From assembly GCF_009759665.1 (NCBI RefSeq), contig NZ_WQNE01000001.1, positions 1 through 64,000 on the forward strand: a DNA stretch of 64,000 bases. The letters run 5' to 3'. Numbering within the stretch: position 1 is the stretch's first letter; every line of letters starts with the position of its first letter. Source of the stretch: Bradyrhizobium cajani (GTDB lineage: Bacteria > Pseudomonadota > Alphaproteobacteria > Rhizobiales > Xanthobacteraceae). A model generated the notes under the pieces. That model was not told the DNA's origin and did no database searches. It was given only the letters and a program-made list of their open reading frames with translations. The position numbers and the translations under genes were made by a program. Shown piece by piece: positions 1 through 8,924 of the stretch.

Positions 1-58
1 GGAGAAAGCCCTCACCCGCGCCTTCGGCGCGACCTCTCCCGCACGCGGGAGAGGTGAA
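1..58. repeat. palindromic intergenic repeat (partial)
   Basis: The window opens with inverted-repeat sequence. A CTCTCCCGC arm faces a GCGGGAGAG arm, with a second short GCGCC/GGCGC hairpin nested before it. It lies just downstream of the aminotransferase stop codon, where a REP-like element or transcription-end hairpin would be expected. The left end may be cut by the window. Confidence 0.45.
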
Positions 59-73
59 GAAGCGGCAGCAAGC

Positions 74-1261
74 TCAGCCCGCAATCGCGCCGCGCACGGC
101 CGCGATCACCCGCTCCTGGTCGGCTTCGGTCAGGTAAGCGTGCATCGGCAGGCTGATGACGTCCTGCGACAGGCTCTCGCAGCCCGGCAGGCCGCCGTCG
201 GCGACCGGATACTGCTTGTAGGCGGTCTGCTGATGCATCGACTTGCCGTAATAGATCGCGGTCGGCACGCCCTGGGCCTTGAGCGCGGCGGCAAAGCCGT
301 CGCGGTCGGTGCCATCAGGCAGGCGGATGGTGTACTGCGCCCAGACCGAGGTATTGCCGGGGCTAAGCCGCGGCACGGTGACGACATTGGAGAGGCCGCG
401 CGCGTAGCGCTCGGCGACCCTGTTGCGGGCGGCGATCTCGTCGTCAAAAATCTTCAGCTTCTCGATCAGGATCGCGGCCTGCATGGTGTCGAGCCGGCCG
501 GTCAGGCCGAGGCGGACGTTGTCGTATTTGTCGACGCCCTGCCCGTGCACGCGGATGCTGCGCAGCGTGGCCGCGAGCTCGTCGTCGTCGGTGAAGATCG
601 CGCCGCCATCGCCGAAGCAGCCGAGCGGTTTCGCCGGGAAGAAGCTGGTCGCAGTAGCGAGCCCGAAGGTGCCGAGCTTGCGGCCCTTGTAGCTCGCGCC
701 AAATCCCTGCGCTGCGTCATCGAGCACGAACAGGCCTTCGGCCTTGGCAATCTCTGCAATGGAGTCGTGATCGGCGGGCTGGCCGAACAGGTCGACCGGA
801 ATCACCGCGACAGGCTTGAGGCCGGCCTTGCGCGCGGTCGCGATGCCGCGCTTCAGCGACTCCGGGCTCATGTTGAAGGTCGCCTCGTCCACATCGACGT
901 AGACCGGCGTCGCGCCGGTCCGCGCCACCGGCGAGGCGGTCGCGATGAAGGTGAAGGACGGACACAGCACGGCATCGCCGGGCCCGACATTCTTCGCCAT
1001 CATCACCATCAGGATCGCATCGGTGCCGCTGGCGCAGCCGATCACGTGCTTGGCGCCGGAGTAGGCCGCAAGCTGCTTCTCGAGCTCGAAGACCTCGGGA
1101 CCGTTGACGAACTGGCAATGGTCGAGCACGCGCTTCACCGCCGCATCGAGCGAGGCGCCGAGCCGGCGGCGCTGCGCGCCGACGTCGATGAAGGGAATGG
1201 GTTCGGAACGCAGATGCTGGTTCATGGTCTGGTTCTTGGCGCCTTCTTGAGTGGTCGACAT
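74..1261 (-). CDS. DegT/DnrJ/EryC1/StrS aminotransferase, GnnB/WbpE-like
   Basis: PLP-dependent sugar-nucleotide aminotransferase of 395 aa, a normal family length. The PLP lysine is Lys211 in SFFPAKPLGCFGDGGA, the signature of the WbpE/ArnB class, with DDAAQ at about 181-185. It starts 9 bases after the Gfo/Idh gene stops, so the two should be cotranscribed. That pairing is the hallmark of 3-amino sugar synthesis: the dehydrogenase makes a 3-keto UDP-sugar and this enzyme aminates it. Two substrates fit: UDP-GlcNAc (GnnA/GnnB, for 2,3-diamino lipid A) or UDP-GlcNAcA (WbpB/WbpE). I favour the first because Bradyrhizobium lipid A contains 2,3-diamino-2,3-dideoxyglucose. An internal Met at residue 13 is an alternative start; neither start has a strong Shine-Dalgarno. 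Confidence 0.88.
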   Translation of the reverse strand: MSTTQEGAKNQTMNQHLRSEPIPFIDVGAQRRRLGASLDAAVKRVLDHCQFVNGPEVFELEKQLAAYSGAKHVIGCASGTDAILMVMMAKNVGPGDAVLCPSFTFIATASPVARTGATPVYVDVDEATFNMSPESLKRGIATARKAGLKPVAVIPVDLFGQPADHDSIAEIAKAEGLFVLDDAAQGFGASYKGRKLGTFGLATATSFFPAKPLGCFGDGGAIFTDDDELAATLRSIRVHGQGVDKYDNVRLGLTGRLDTMQAAILIEKLKIFDDEIAARNRVAERYARGLSNVVTVPRLSPGNTSVWAQYTIRLPDGTDRDGFAAALKAQGVPTAIYYGKSMHQQTAYKQYPVADGGLPGCESLSQDVISLPMHAYLTEADQERVIAAVRGAIAG

Positions 1262-1270
1262 CGAGAGGGT

Positions 1271-2275
1271 TCAGCCGGCGACGCGGCGCGGAGCCTTGCG
1301 GGCGGGCGAGGTGGCCGCGGGACGCGAGGGCGCCTCCAGGCACTGCGTCGCGATCTCGAGGCTGGCGACGCCTTCGTCGCCCGTCACCGCCGGTGTCTCG
1401 CCGTGACGCACAGCCTTGAAGAATGCGATCAGCTCGGCGCGGAGCGGCTCGTCATGGCCGACCGGCAGATGCCGCATCGAGTAGCTGCCGTCCGGCTTGA
1501 AGCCGAAGCACTCGGTGACCTGGCGCGTCAACAGATCGCCCATCACGTATTTGCCGCGGGTCGCGACCGTGACGCTGCGCGCCTTGAACGGCGTCAGCCA
1601 GTTGGTGTTGATGTGAGCGAGCACGCCATTGGCGGTGCGGAACTGCAACAGCGCGATGTCCTCGCGCTCGGCCACCGCGCTCGACAATTGCGGCTGCACC
1701 TCGACGATGTCGGATTCGGTGAACCAGCGGATCAGGTCGATGTCGTGCACGGCGAGATCGATGACGACGCCGACATTGGACATGCGCGGGGGGAACGGGC
1801 CGACGCGCGTGATCGCGATGGAGAGAATGTCCTCGCCTGCGATCGCCTGCTTGACGGCGGCGACCGCCGGATTGAAGCGCTCGACGTGGCCGACCATCAG
1901 CGTCACGCCGGCCTTCTGCGCGGCGGCGACGATCTCACGGCCTTCTTCGACCGTGGAGGCGATCGGCTTCTCCACGAGCACGTGGATGTTCCTCGCGATG
2001 CAGGCGAGCGCGACCTCGTGATGCAGATGCGTCGGCGCAGCGATGGTGACGGCATCGACGCCAGCGGCGAGGAGCTGGTCGAGGGTCTCGAAGCCCTGGC
2101 AGCCCGCAAGTTCGGTGGTGCGCGTCAGATGCGCCGGCGAAGGATCCACGACACCGACGAGGCTCACGCCCGGAAGACCGCTAAGCACGCGCGCGTGGTT
2201 GCTGCCCATCACGCCCGCGCCAATGACGCCGACGCGCAAGCCGGCCTTTGCCGGTGCAGAGCTCTTGGAACTCAT
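1271..2275 (-). CDS. Gfo/Idh/MocA oxidoreductase, GnnA/WlbA-like
   Basis: NAD-dependent dehydrogenase of 334 aa. The N-terminal Rossmann motif is VGVIGAGVMG at about residues 15-24. The family EKP motif follows (VEKPIA), then GHVERFNP, which is typical of UDP-GlcNAc/UDP-GlcNAcA 3-dehydrogenases. The predicted reaction is oxidation of the sugar C3 hydroxyl, supplying the 3-keto substrate for the adjacent aminotransferase 9 bases downstream. The C-terminus is basic and Ala/Pro-rich. A GGGG tract about 8 bases before the ATG may serve as the ribosome site. Substrate choice cannot be settled from sequence. Confidence 0.85.
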   Translation of the reverse strand: MSSKSSAPAKAGLRVGVIGAGVMGSNHARVLSGLPGVSLVGVVDPSPAHLTRTTELAGCQGFETLDQLLAAGVDAVTIAAPTHLHHEVALACIARNIHVLVEKPIASTVEEGREIVAAAQKAGVTLMVGHVERFNPAVAAVKQAIAGEDILSIAITRVGPFPPRMSNVGVVIDLAVHDIDLIRWFTESDIVEVQPQLSSAVAEREDIALLQFRTANGVLAHINTNWLTPFKARSVTVATRGKYVMGDLLTRQVTECFGFKPDGSYSMRHLPVGHDEPLRAELIAFFKAVRHGETPAVTGDEGVASLEIATQCLEAPSRPAATSPARKAPRRVAG

Positions 2276-2457
2276 CTGAGTAAACCCCGATTCAACGCAA
2301 ATCCCCGGGCCGCTTCTAGCACGGGCGCCATATTTGTGGCGAATGCCGCGTCAGTAGACCGGACACGATTTGATTCAAAAAGTTACACGTTCCCCGGGCC
2401 TTAAGCCGAAAAGATACCGCTGTTCCGGCCCGGGTCGCGTGATTCGGAGTTTGCTGG

Positions 2458-3876
2458 TTACGACCTTTGGTAGTCGTCTTCAATCCGGATGATGTCGTCT
2501 TCCCCGAGATAAGAGCCGGTCTGGACCTCGATCAGTTCCAGCATGATTTTGCCGGGGTTCTCCATCCGGTGCACCGCGCCCATCGGGATGTAGATCGACT
2601 CGTTCTCATGCACCGTCTTGACGGTCTCGTTGACGGTGACCCGGGCGGCGCCGCGGACCACGATCCAGTGCTCGGCACGATGGTGGTGCTTCTGCAGCGA
2701 CAGCCGCCCGCCCGGCTTGACCACGATGCGCTTGACCTGGTGGCGCTCGCCATTGTCGACGGACTGGTAGCTGCCCCAGGGCCGATGCACCTTGAGGTGC
2801 TCCTCGGTGACCTTCGGTGCGACCGCCTTCAGCTTGGTCACGAGCCGCTTCAGGCCGTTGGCATCCTTCTGGCGCGAGACTAGAACCGCGTCCGCAGTGG
2901 CGACCACGACGAGATCGTCGACGCCCTCGAGCGCGACCAGCGCCTGGTCGGTGGTGACGTTGCAATTGCGCGAGTCCTCGAACACGGCGGTGCCGTGCGC
3001 CGCGTTGCCTTGTCCATCCTTCTCGGACAGTTCCCACACCGCGTGCCAGGAGCCGACGTCGGACCAGCCGCAGGACACCGGCACCACTGCGGCGCGCGAG
3101 GTCTTCTCCATCACGGCATAATCGATCGAGATCGCCTTCGCCGCACCGAACGCCTCGGGCTCCAGCGTCACGAAGCCGAGATCGCGGCCGGCATTGGCGA
3201 CCGCATTGGAGATCGCCTCCACGCTCGCCGCATCGACCCTGCGGTATTCGTCGAGCAGGACGCTGGCCGGGAACATGAAGTTGCCGCTGTTCCAGAGATA
3301 GCCCGAATTGACGTAATCGGCTGCCTTCACCGCATCCGGTTTCTCGACGAAACGCGCGACCGCATGCACCTCGCCGGAGATCACCTCGCCCGGGCTGATA
3401 TAGCCGTATTCAGTCGCCGGCCGCTCCGGCTTGACGCCGAACGTGACGATGCGTCCGGTGCTCGCAGCCGCAAGCCCTTCGCGGCAGGCGGCGACGAAGG
3501 CGGCATTGTCCTGCACCACGTGATCGGCGGCGAGCGCGAGCACGATAGCTTCACTCGCGCGGTTCTGCGCGAACACCGCGCCCGCGGCGATCGCGGGACC
3601 GGAGTCGCGCCGCATCGGCTCGAGGATCACGTCGGCCTCGATGCCGATCTCGGCGAGCTGCTCCAGCACCATGAAGCGGTAGGACGCGTTGGTGATGACG
3701 ATCGGGCGATCGAACAGCGCACCATCGGACACGCGCAGCAGCGTGTCCTGGAAGGTCGAGCGCGTGCCGAACAGGGGGAGGAATTGCTTGGGGCGCACCT
3801 CGCGCGAAGCCGGCCACAGCCGCGTTCCGGCACCGCCGCACATGATCAGGGGGATAATGCGTTTGTCCATCGTCAT
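2458..3876 (-). CDS. manC: mannose-1-phosphate guanylyltransferase / mannose-6-phosphate isomerase
   Basis: Bifunctional type II PMI-GMP enzyme that makes GDP-mannose for LPS and exopolysaccharide. The nucleotidyltransferase signature GGAGTRLWP is at about residues 14-22, followed by RPKQFLPL, and FVEKPD with YLWNSGNF further on. The C-terminal cupin half carries RPWGSY and LSLQKHHHRAEHW, the isomerase signature. The start at 3876 gives 472 aa, the usual length, and has AAGG six bases upstream. Longer starts would run into the previous gene. The ATG lies one base after the TGA of the upstream epimerase gene, so the two are probably translationally coupled. Confidence 0.95.
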   Translation of the reverse strand: MTMDKRIIPLIMCGGAGTRLWPASREVRPKQFLPLFGTRSTFQDTLLRVSDGALFDRPIVITNASYRFMVLEQLAEIGIEADVILEPMRRDSGPAIAAGAVFAQNRASEAIVLALAADHVVQDNAAFVAACREGLAAASTGRIVTFGVKPERPATEYGYISPGEVISGEVHAVARFVEKPDAVKAADYVNSGYLWNSGNFMFPASVLLDEYRRVDAASVEAISNAVANAGRDLGFVTLEPEAFGAAKAISIDYAVMEKTSRAAVVPVSCGWSDVGSWHAVWELSEKDGQGNAAHGTAVFEDSRNCNVTTDQALVALEGVDDLVVVATADAVLVSRQKDANGLKRLVTKLKAVAPKVTEEHLKVHRPWGSYQSVDNGERHQVKRIVVKPGGRLSLQKHHHRAEHWIVVRGAARVTVNETVKTVHENESIYIPMGAVHRMENPGKIMLELIEVQTGSYLGEDDIIRIEDDYQRS

Positions 3877-3877
3877 C

Positions 3878-4867
3878 TCAAACCTTGAAGTAGTCCCGAT
3901 ACCAGGTGACAAAATTACGGACCCCGTGTGCGATCGGCGTTGACGGCGCAAAGCCGGTGTCGCGCATCAGGTCCTCGACATCCGCGAACGTTTCCAAAAC
4001 GTCTCCCGGCTGCATCGGCAGCAATTCTTTGATCGCCGTCCGACCCAGCTCCTGCTCCAGAAGCCCGACGACATGCATCAGCTCCTCCGGATGGTGATTG
4101 CCGACATTGTAGACCTTACACGGCGCATTTGCGGCAGACGGGTCATCGGCGGGCACCCGATCGATCAGCTTGGATACGACGCGGGTGACATCGTCAATAT
4201 AGGTGAAGTCGCGACGCATCCGGCCATGGTTGAAGAGCCGGATCGGCCTGCCAGCCATGATGGCGTTCACGAACAGAAACATGGCCATGTCGGGCCGTCC
4301 CCACGGGCCGTAGATGGTGAAGAAGCGCAGGCCCGTGACCGGCAGCCGGTAGAGATGGCTGTAGGACTGCGCCATCAGCTCGTTCGCCTTCTTGGTCGCG
4401 GCATAGAAGCTCACGGGATGATCGGTCCGGTCCTGCACGGCAAATGGCAGTTTAGTGTTGGCGCCATAAACGGAGGATGACGAGGCGTAGACGAGATGAC
4501 GACAGTCATTGTGCCGGCAGCCCTCCAGCACGTTGAGAAAGCCCTTCAGATTGGAATCGGCATAAGCGTGCGGATGGTCGATCGAGTAGCGTACGCCTGC
4601 CTGCGCGGCCAGATGCACGACCTTGGCAAATCGATGGCGCGCGAACAGCGCCGCGATCGCCTCACGATCGGCCAGATCGGTCTCGACGAAGGAGAAGCAG
4701 GCATCGTTCCGCAACAGCTGAAGGCGCGCTCTTTTCAGCTCCGGATCGTAATAGCTGTTGATATTGTCGAGCCCGACGACGGGCCGGCCTTCGCCCAGGA
4801 GCTGCCGGGCGACGTGAAAGCCGATGAAGCCGGCGGCCCCCGTGACCAAAATCGCCTGATCCGTCAT
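3878..4867 (-). CDS. lspL: UDP-glucuronate 4-epimerase (LspL-like SDR)
   Basis: Extended SDR epimerase of 329 aa that interconverts UDP-glucuronic acid and UDP-galacturonic acid. The NAD motif GAAGFIG is at residues 10-16, catalytic Tyr155 and Lys159 are in YAATK, and SSSSVYG and RFFTIYGPWGRPDMA are typical of rhizobial LspL and Cap1J. Galacturonic acid is a common rhizobial core and lipid A sugar. The gene stops one base before manC starts. GGGAACAG lies just before the ATG. It diverges from the membrane protein gene at 5069 across about 200 bases that probably hold both promoters. Confidence 0.9.
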   Translation of the reverse strand: MTDQAILVTGAAGFIGFHVARQLLGEGRPVVGLDNINSYYDPELKRARLQLLRNDACFSFVETDLADREAIAALFARHRFAKVVHLAAQAGVRYSIDHPHAYADSNLKGFLNVLEGCRHNDCRHLVYASSSSVYGANTKLPFAVQDRTDHPVSFYAATKKANELMAQSYSHLYRLPVTGLRFFTIYGPWGRPDMAMFLFVNAIMAGRPIRLFNHGRMRRDFTYIDDVTRVVSKLIDRVPADDPSAANAPCKVYNVGNHHPEELMHVVGLLEQELGRTAIKELLPMQPGDVLETFADVEDLMRDTGFAPSTPIAHGVRNFVTWYRDYFKV

Positions 4868-5068
4868 TCTGTTCCCAAAGGACCCTTCGCCCGCGGCGCC
4901 TCTTTAGCCGTCGTATCGAGGGGGCCGCAATAGCCCCCTGCTCTTCATGACGGCCCCACGCAGAACGGCTATTGCAAGATCGGCGCCAAAACCATACCAA
5001 AGCGGCCGAATTCGGCGCCTCGCGTCGGGTTGCCTCAAATCTTCGCAAACCCTGTTCATGCGGGCGAG

Positions 5069-6028
5069 ATGCGCCGAATCCTGCTGTCGACGGTCAAGAT
5101 CCTGATTTCCGCCGCGCTGCTCTATCTGGCGCTGCGCAAGGTCGATCTGACCGAACTGTTCTCGCGCTTCACCGCGACCAGCCTGTTCTGGATCGCCATG
5201 GCGATCGCGGTCACGTTCCTGCAAATCTTCGTCGGCGTCTTGCGCTGGCGCGAGATCAGCGCCGCATGCGGCGCGCCGCTCGAGCTCGGCCGCGCCATGC
5301 GCTACAACGTGATCGGCGCCTTCTTCAACCAGACCCTGCCCTCCGCGATCGGTGGCGATGCGGTGCGGCTGTGGCTGGTCGCGCGCGCCGGCGCCGGATG
5401 GCGTGCGGCCACCTATTCCATCTTCGTCGATCGCGCGATCGGCCTCATCGCGCTTGCCATCGTCATCGTCGCGAGCCTGCCCTGGAGCTACGAGCTCATC
5501 ACCGATCCGCACGGCCGCTCCGCGCTGCTGCTCGTCGACTTCGCCGCGCTCGCAGGCGGCGTCGGGTTCCTCGTCTTCGGCGCGCTGAAATGGTCGTGGC
5601 TGAAGACCTGGTGGGCCACCCACCACATCCATGCCTGCGCCGTGATCGCCAACCGCGTCATCTTCAGCGCTACGCGCGGACCGATCGTCGCGATCCTGTC
5701 GCTGCTCGTTCACGTGCTCGCCGTCGTCATCGCCTGGTGCGTGGTGCAGTCGATCGCGGCGCCAGTCAGCTTCGGCCAGATACTCCTGCTCGTTCCGCCG
5801 GTCATGCTGATCACCATGATGCCGATCTCGATCGCCGGCTGGGGCGTGCGCGAGGCGACGATGGGTCTCGCCTTCGGCTTCGCCGGGCTTGCCGCCAACG
5901 AAGGCGTCAACGTCTCGCTGCTGTACGGCGCCGTCTCGTTCATCGTCGGCGCGATCGGCGGCCTCGTCTGGATCCTCAGCGCAGAGAAAGCTACACAGGG
6001 CTCGGTGCCGATCGGGGTGCGTGAATAA
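5069..6028 (+). CDS. flippase-like / LPG synthase transmembrane-domain protein
   Basis: Integral membrane protein of about 319 aa with around eight hydrophobic segments, matching the lysylphosphatidylglycerol synthase transmembrane family (PF03706 type). The typical features are FNQTLPSAIGGDAVR near residue 90 and GWGVREATMG near residue 255. There is no C-terminal synthetase domain, so it is not MprF itself. Stand-alone members often sit with glycosyltransferases and are thought to move or handle lipid-linked intermediates, but the substrate is unknown. ATG 5069 is chosen over an upstream TTG at 5030 because the hydrophobic segment begins there. Confidence 0.8.
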   Translation: MRRILLSTVKILISAALLYLALRKVDLTELFSRFTATSLFWIAMAIAVTFLQIFVGVLRWREISAACGAPLELGRAMRYNVIGAFFNQTLPSAIGGDAVRLWLVARAGAGWRAATYSIFVDRAIGLIALAIVIVASLPWSYELITDPHGRSALLLVDFAALAGGVGFLVFGALKWSWLKTWWATHHIHACAVIANRVIFSATRGPIVAILSLLVHVLAVVIAWCVVQSIAAPVSFGQILLLVPPVMLITMMPISIAGWGVREATMGLAFGFAGLAANEGVNVSLLYGAVSFIVGAIGGLVWILSAEKATQGSVPIGVRE

Positions 6029-6070
6029 GCATTGACACGACGGCGCGAAGCACCGCCACACAATGGTCTA

Positions 6071-6097
6071 TTAACCTTCGGGCCTCTCGCCTATAAT
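6071..6097 (+). promoter_or_regulatory. possible promoter for the GT2 gene
   Basis: A perfect TATAAT stands at 6092-6097, 27 bases before the ATG. The only -35-like sequence is TTAACC at 6071-6076, with a short 15-base spacer. It is weak evidence from sequence alone. Confidence 0.25.
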
Positions 6098-6123
6098 CTC
6101 CGGCGTAGTATAACGGATCCGGA

Positions 6124-6897
6124 ATGAAGATCAGCGTAATCACAGCCAGCTATAACTCTGAGGCGACGATCGGCGCCACCATCGAATCCTTCCTCGGACA
6201 GACGCATCCCGACAAAGAGATGCTGGTTGTCGACGGTGCATCGAAGGATACGACGCTGAAGGTCGTGGAGTCGTTCGGCGCCAGCGAGATCCGCGTAATC
6301 TCCGAGCCTGACAAGGGTGTCTACGACGCCATGAACAAGGGGCTGCACTTGTTCGAAGGCGACGCGATCGGCTTCCTCAATTCGGACGACACGTTCCACA
6401 ATGACAGCGCGCTGGCAGCGATCGCGGCGGGTTTGGAAACAGCTGATGTCGTTTATGGCGACCTGGACATGGTCGCCGACCATCAATCCAAGGCCCTCGT
6501 GCGCTCGTGGCGTGGCGGACGCTTCAGTCGCTACTCATTTCAGCTTGGCTGGGTCCCGCCGCATCCGACGTTCTACATGCGGCGGGAGGTCGCCGAGAAG
6601 GTCGGCGACTACGATCTGAGCTACGTCACGACCGCGGACTACGATTACATGCTTCGCGCACTGGCACTGAACGACTACAAGGTCGCCTACCTTCCGCGCG
6701 TCATCGCCGATTTCCAGATGGGCGGTATCAGCACCAGCGGCTGGCGCGTGACATTGCGCGGCAATCTGGAGTGCCTGCGATCGCGCCGGCAGCATCTGAA
6801 CGCGCCGGTGATCGATGCCGCGTTCTTCCTACGCTTTGCCCGGCGGCTCTTTCAGCTCCGCAGGGCGGCGTCTCTCAGGACGCCGCGCTCGCGTTAA
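6124..6897 (+). CDS. glycosyltransferase family 2
   Basis: GT-A fold glycosyltransferase of 257 aa. The N-terminus ISVITASYNSEATIGATIES is the standard GT2 opening. EPDKGVYDAMNKG and the metal-binding FLNSDD motif (about residues 83-88) follow, as in WcaA/WfgS-type enzymes. There are no membrane segments, so it is probably a cytoplasmic or membrane-associated transferase in core or O-antigen assembly. Donor and acceptor are unknown. Its 3' end overlaps the convergent dehydratase gene by 23 bases. Confidence 0.88.
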   Translation: MKISVITASYNSEATIGATIESFLGQTHPDKEMLVVDGASKDTTLKVVESFGASEIRVISEPDKGVYDAMNKGLHLFEGDAIGFLNSDDTFHNDSALAAIAAGLETADVVYGDLDMVADHQSKALVRSWRGGRFSRYSFQLGWVPPHPTFYMRREVAEKVGDYDLSYVTTADYDYMLRALALNDYKVAYLPRVIADFQMGGISTSGWRVTLRGNLECLRSRRQHLNAPVIDAAFFLRFARRLFQLRRAASLRTPRSR

Positions 6898-8797
6898 CGC
6901 CGAATTCCGGAACCGCATCCTTCAGGATGGTCCTGATCGTGGCGCGATCGTCGCGCGCGATCGCCTGTTCCAGCGCGGCGATCCATTTGCGCAGCGTCTG
7001 CATCGGCGGCTCGTTCGGCTGCGCCGCCATGATGCCGGCAACACCGATCTCGCGGGTCGGCTCCTCGGAGGCGAACAGGATCTCGTGCAGGCGCTCGCCC
7101 GGCCGCATGCCGGTGAACACGATCTCGATGTCGTAGCCGGGCTGCAGGCCCGAGAGCCGGATCATGCGCTCGGCGAGGTCGACGATCTTCACCGGCTGGC
7201 CCATGTTGAGCACATAGACCGACACGTCCGGACGCTGCGTTCCGAGCGCATGCGTTGCCGCCGTGATGACGAGGTCGCAGGCCTCACGAATGGTCATGAA
7301 ATAACGGACCATGTCGGGATGCGTGACGGTCACCGGACCGCCGGCCTCGATCTGGGCCTTGAACTTCGGCACCACCGAGCCGTTCGACGCCAGCACGTTG
7401 CCGAACCGGACCGAGATCAGCCGCATCGGCGGCTTGGTACTGCCGGCCTGCACTGCAAGATCGTGATCGAGCGCCTGGCAATACATTTCGGCGAAACGCT
7501 TGGTCAGGCCGAGCATCGACACCGGCTCGATCGCCTTGTCGGTGGAGATCATCACCATGGCCTCGGCGCCGGCGGCAAGCGCTGCGTCCGCCACGTTGAT
7601 CGAGCCGAAGATGTTGGTCTTGACGCCCTCGCTCCAGTCGCGTTCGAGGATCGGCACGTGCTTGAGCGCCGCGGCGTGAAATACGATGTCCGGCTTGAAC
7701 TCGGCCATCAGGCGCATGATGCGCTCGCGGTCGCGGATGTCGGCGATCCGACCTTCGATCGTAGCTGCCGCGCCCTGCGCAGCGAGCGCTTCGGTGACCG
7801 CATAGAGCGCCGGCTCGGAATGTTCCACGATCAGGAGGCGCGCGGCGCCAAAGGCGACGATCCGCTCGCATATCTCGGAACCGATCGAACCGCCGCCGCC
7901 GGTGACGATCACCGCCTTGTCCCTGATCAGGGCTTCCAGGCGCACGTAGTCGATCTTCTCGCTCGGCCGCAGCAGGAGGTCCTCGACCGCCACGGCCGTA
8001 AGCCGCGGCGCATCGCCGCTATCGAGCGAAGGCATGCGGTTCACGATCACGCCGAGCCTGCGCGCCCGCATCAGGATCGACTCCGGATGGGCCTCCGGCT
8101 CGAACGCCGACGGCGTCATCACGATGCGCGCGATCGCCTTGTTGCGCTTGGCGAAGTCCGCGATGACGTCCTCGACGTCGTCGATCGCGCCGAGCACCGG
8201 CACGTTGCGGATGAGCTGGCCGCGATCCGAGCTCGACGGCGACAGGACGCCGACCGGCCAGATCCGCTTGATCGCCCCGCTCTCGATACCCCGCAGCAGC
8301 ACCTCGGCATCCGCGGCGCGGCCAATCAGCAGCGTCGGCGCGGCATCTTCGGTGCGGGCATGACGCCGCACCCGCGTATAGCGGAAGTAGCGATAGGCCA
8401 TGCGCAGTGCGCTGAGAAACGCGATCTCGAGGAACCAGTAGAGGATGATCGTCACCTTGCCGAGGAAGAAGGCACCACGGACATTCGGGGCGACGAAGAT
8501 GTAGTCGAGCACGAGCAGGGCGACGGTCAGCACGGTCGCGACGCGGATGATGTTCAGCGCATCCGGCAGCGAGATGAAGCGCCACTTCGTCGTGGTCAGG
8601 TTGAAGATGAAGAAGACGACCACGCTGAAAGCGAGGAAATAGGGCAGGATCTGGAGCAGCAGCGGCAAGCGGTCGAAGAAGCCGTCGCCGCCCTCGAATC
8701 GCAGATAGAAGGCAGCAAACAGCGCCGCCGTGGTCGCCAGGAGGTCGTGGAGCGCGATCAGGAAATTGCGCAAGGTGAGATGCGAAAGACGCGTCAT
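6875..8797 (-). CDS. UDP-sugar 4,6-dehydratase, WbpM/CapD-like membrane protein
   Basis: Long (640 aa) polysaccharide-biosynthesis dehydratase. Four hydrophobic segments fill residues about 10-135. A CoA-binding-like domain follows, then the extended SDR domain with GGGGSIGSE at 300-308, STDKA at 418-422 and the catalytic lysine in SMLGLTK near 433. The usual SDR tyrosine is replaced, as in WbpM/PglF enzymes. The expected reaction converts UDP-GlcNAc to the 4-keto-6-deoxy sugar, the first step to QuiNAc, FucNAc or bacillosamine. It is the last gene of the hldD-hldE-waaL run and is preceded by a 15-bp tandem repeat. Confidence 0.88.
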   Translation of the reverse strand: MTRLSHLTLRNFLIALHDLLATTAALFAAFYLRFEGGDGFFDRLPLLLQILPYFLAFSVVVFFIFNLTTTKWRFISLPDALNIIRVATVLTVALLVLDYIFVAPNVRGAFFLGKVTIILYWFLEIAFLSALRMAYRYFRYTRVRRHARTEDAAPTLLIGRAADAEVLLRGIESGAIKRIWPVGVLSPSSSDRGQLIRNVPVLGAIDDVEDVIADFAKRNKAIARIVMTPSAFEPEAHPESILMRARRLGVIVNRMPSLDSGDAPRLTAVAVEDLLLRPSEKIDYVRLEALIRDKAVIVTGGGGSIGSEICERIVAFGAARLLIVEHSEPALYAVTEALAAQGAAATIEGRIADIRDRERIMRLMAEFKPDIVFHAAALKHVPILERDWSEGVKTNIFGSINVADAALAAGAEAMVMISTDKAIEPVSMLGLTKRFAEMYCQALDHDLAVQAGSTKPPMRLISVRFGNVLASNGSVVPKFKAQIEAGGPVTVTHPDMVRYFMTIREACDLVITAATHALGTQRPDVSVYVLNMGQPVKIVDLAERMIRLSGLQPGYDIEIVFTGMRPGERLHEILFASEEPTREIGVAGIMAAQPNEPPMQTLRKWIAALEQAIARDDRATIRTILKDAVPEFGVNASAAS

Positions 8798-8855
8798 CCG
8801 CCGACCGATGAAAACCCTGTTGGTGCAACCTGACCGCGCTGATAACCCATCTCGG

Positions 8856-8911
8856 CAAGACTTGCCAGCACAAGACTTGCCAGCACAAGACTTGCCAGCA
8901 CAAGACTTGCC
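8856..8911. repeat. 15-bp tandem repeat, 3.7 copies
   Basis: The unit caagacttgccagca is repeated exactly three times from 8856 to 8900, with an 11-base partial copy to 8911. It fills the gap between the ligase gene stop (8925) and the dehydratase start (8797), about 60-115 bases upstream of the dehydratase ATG. Identical copies imply recent slippage, and the copy number is probably variable between strains. Confidence 0.9.
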
Positions 8912-8924
8912 CGCCGCGGAGCCG

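Noticed and set aside
140..2404. Long open frame of 754 codons on the plus strand
   Set aside because: It is antisense to the aminotransferase and Gfo/Idh genes and reads Arg/Ala/Asp-rich without domain pattern; high GC makes such frames by chance.
4904..6061. Open frame of 385 codons on the minus strand
   Set aside because: It lies opposite the flippase-like membrane gene and has the Asp/Arg/Glu-rich composition of an antisense shadow.
8856..8911. Possible CRISPR array
   Set aside because: The units are directly adjacent with no spacers, only 15 bp long, and no cas genes are present.
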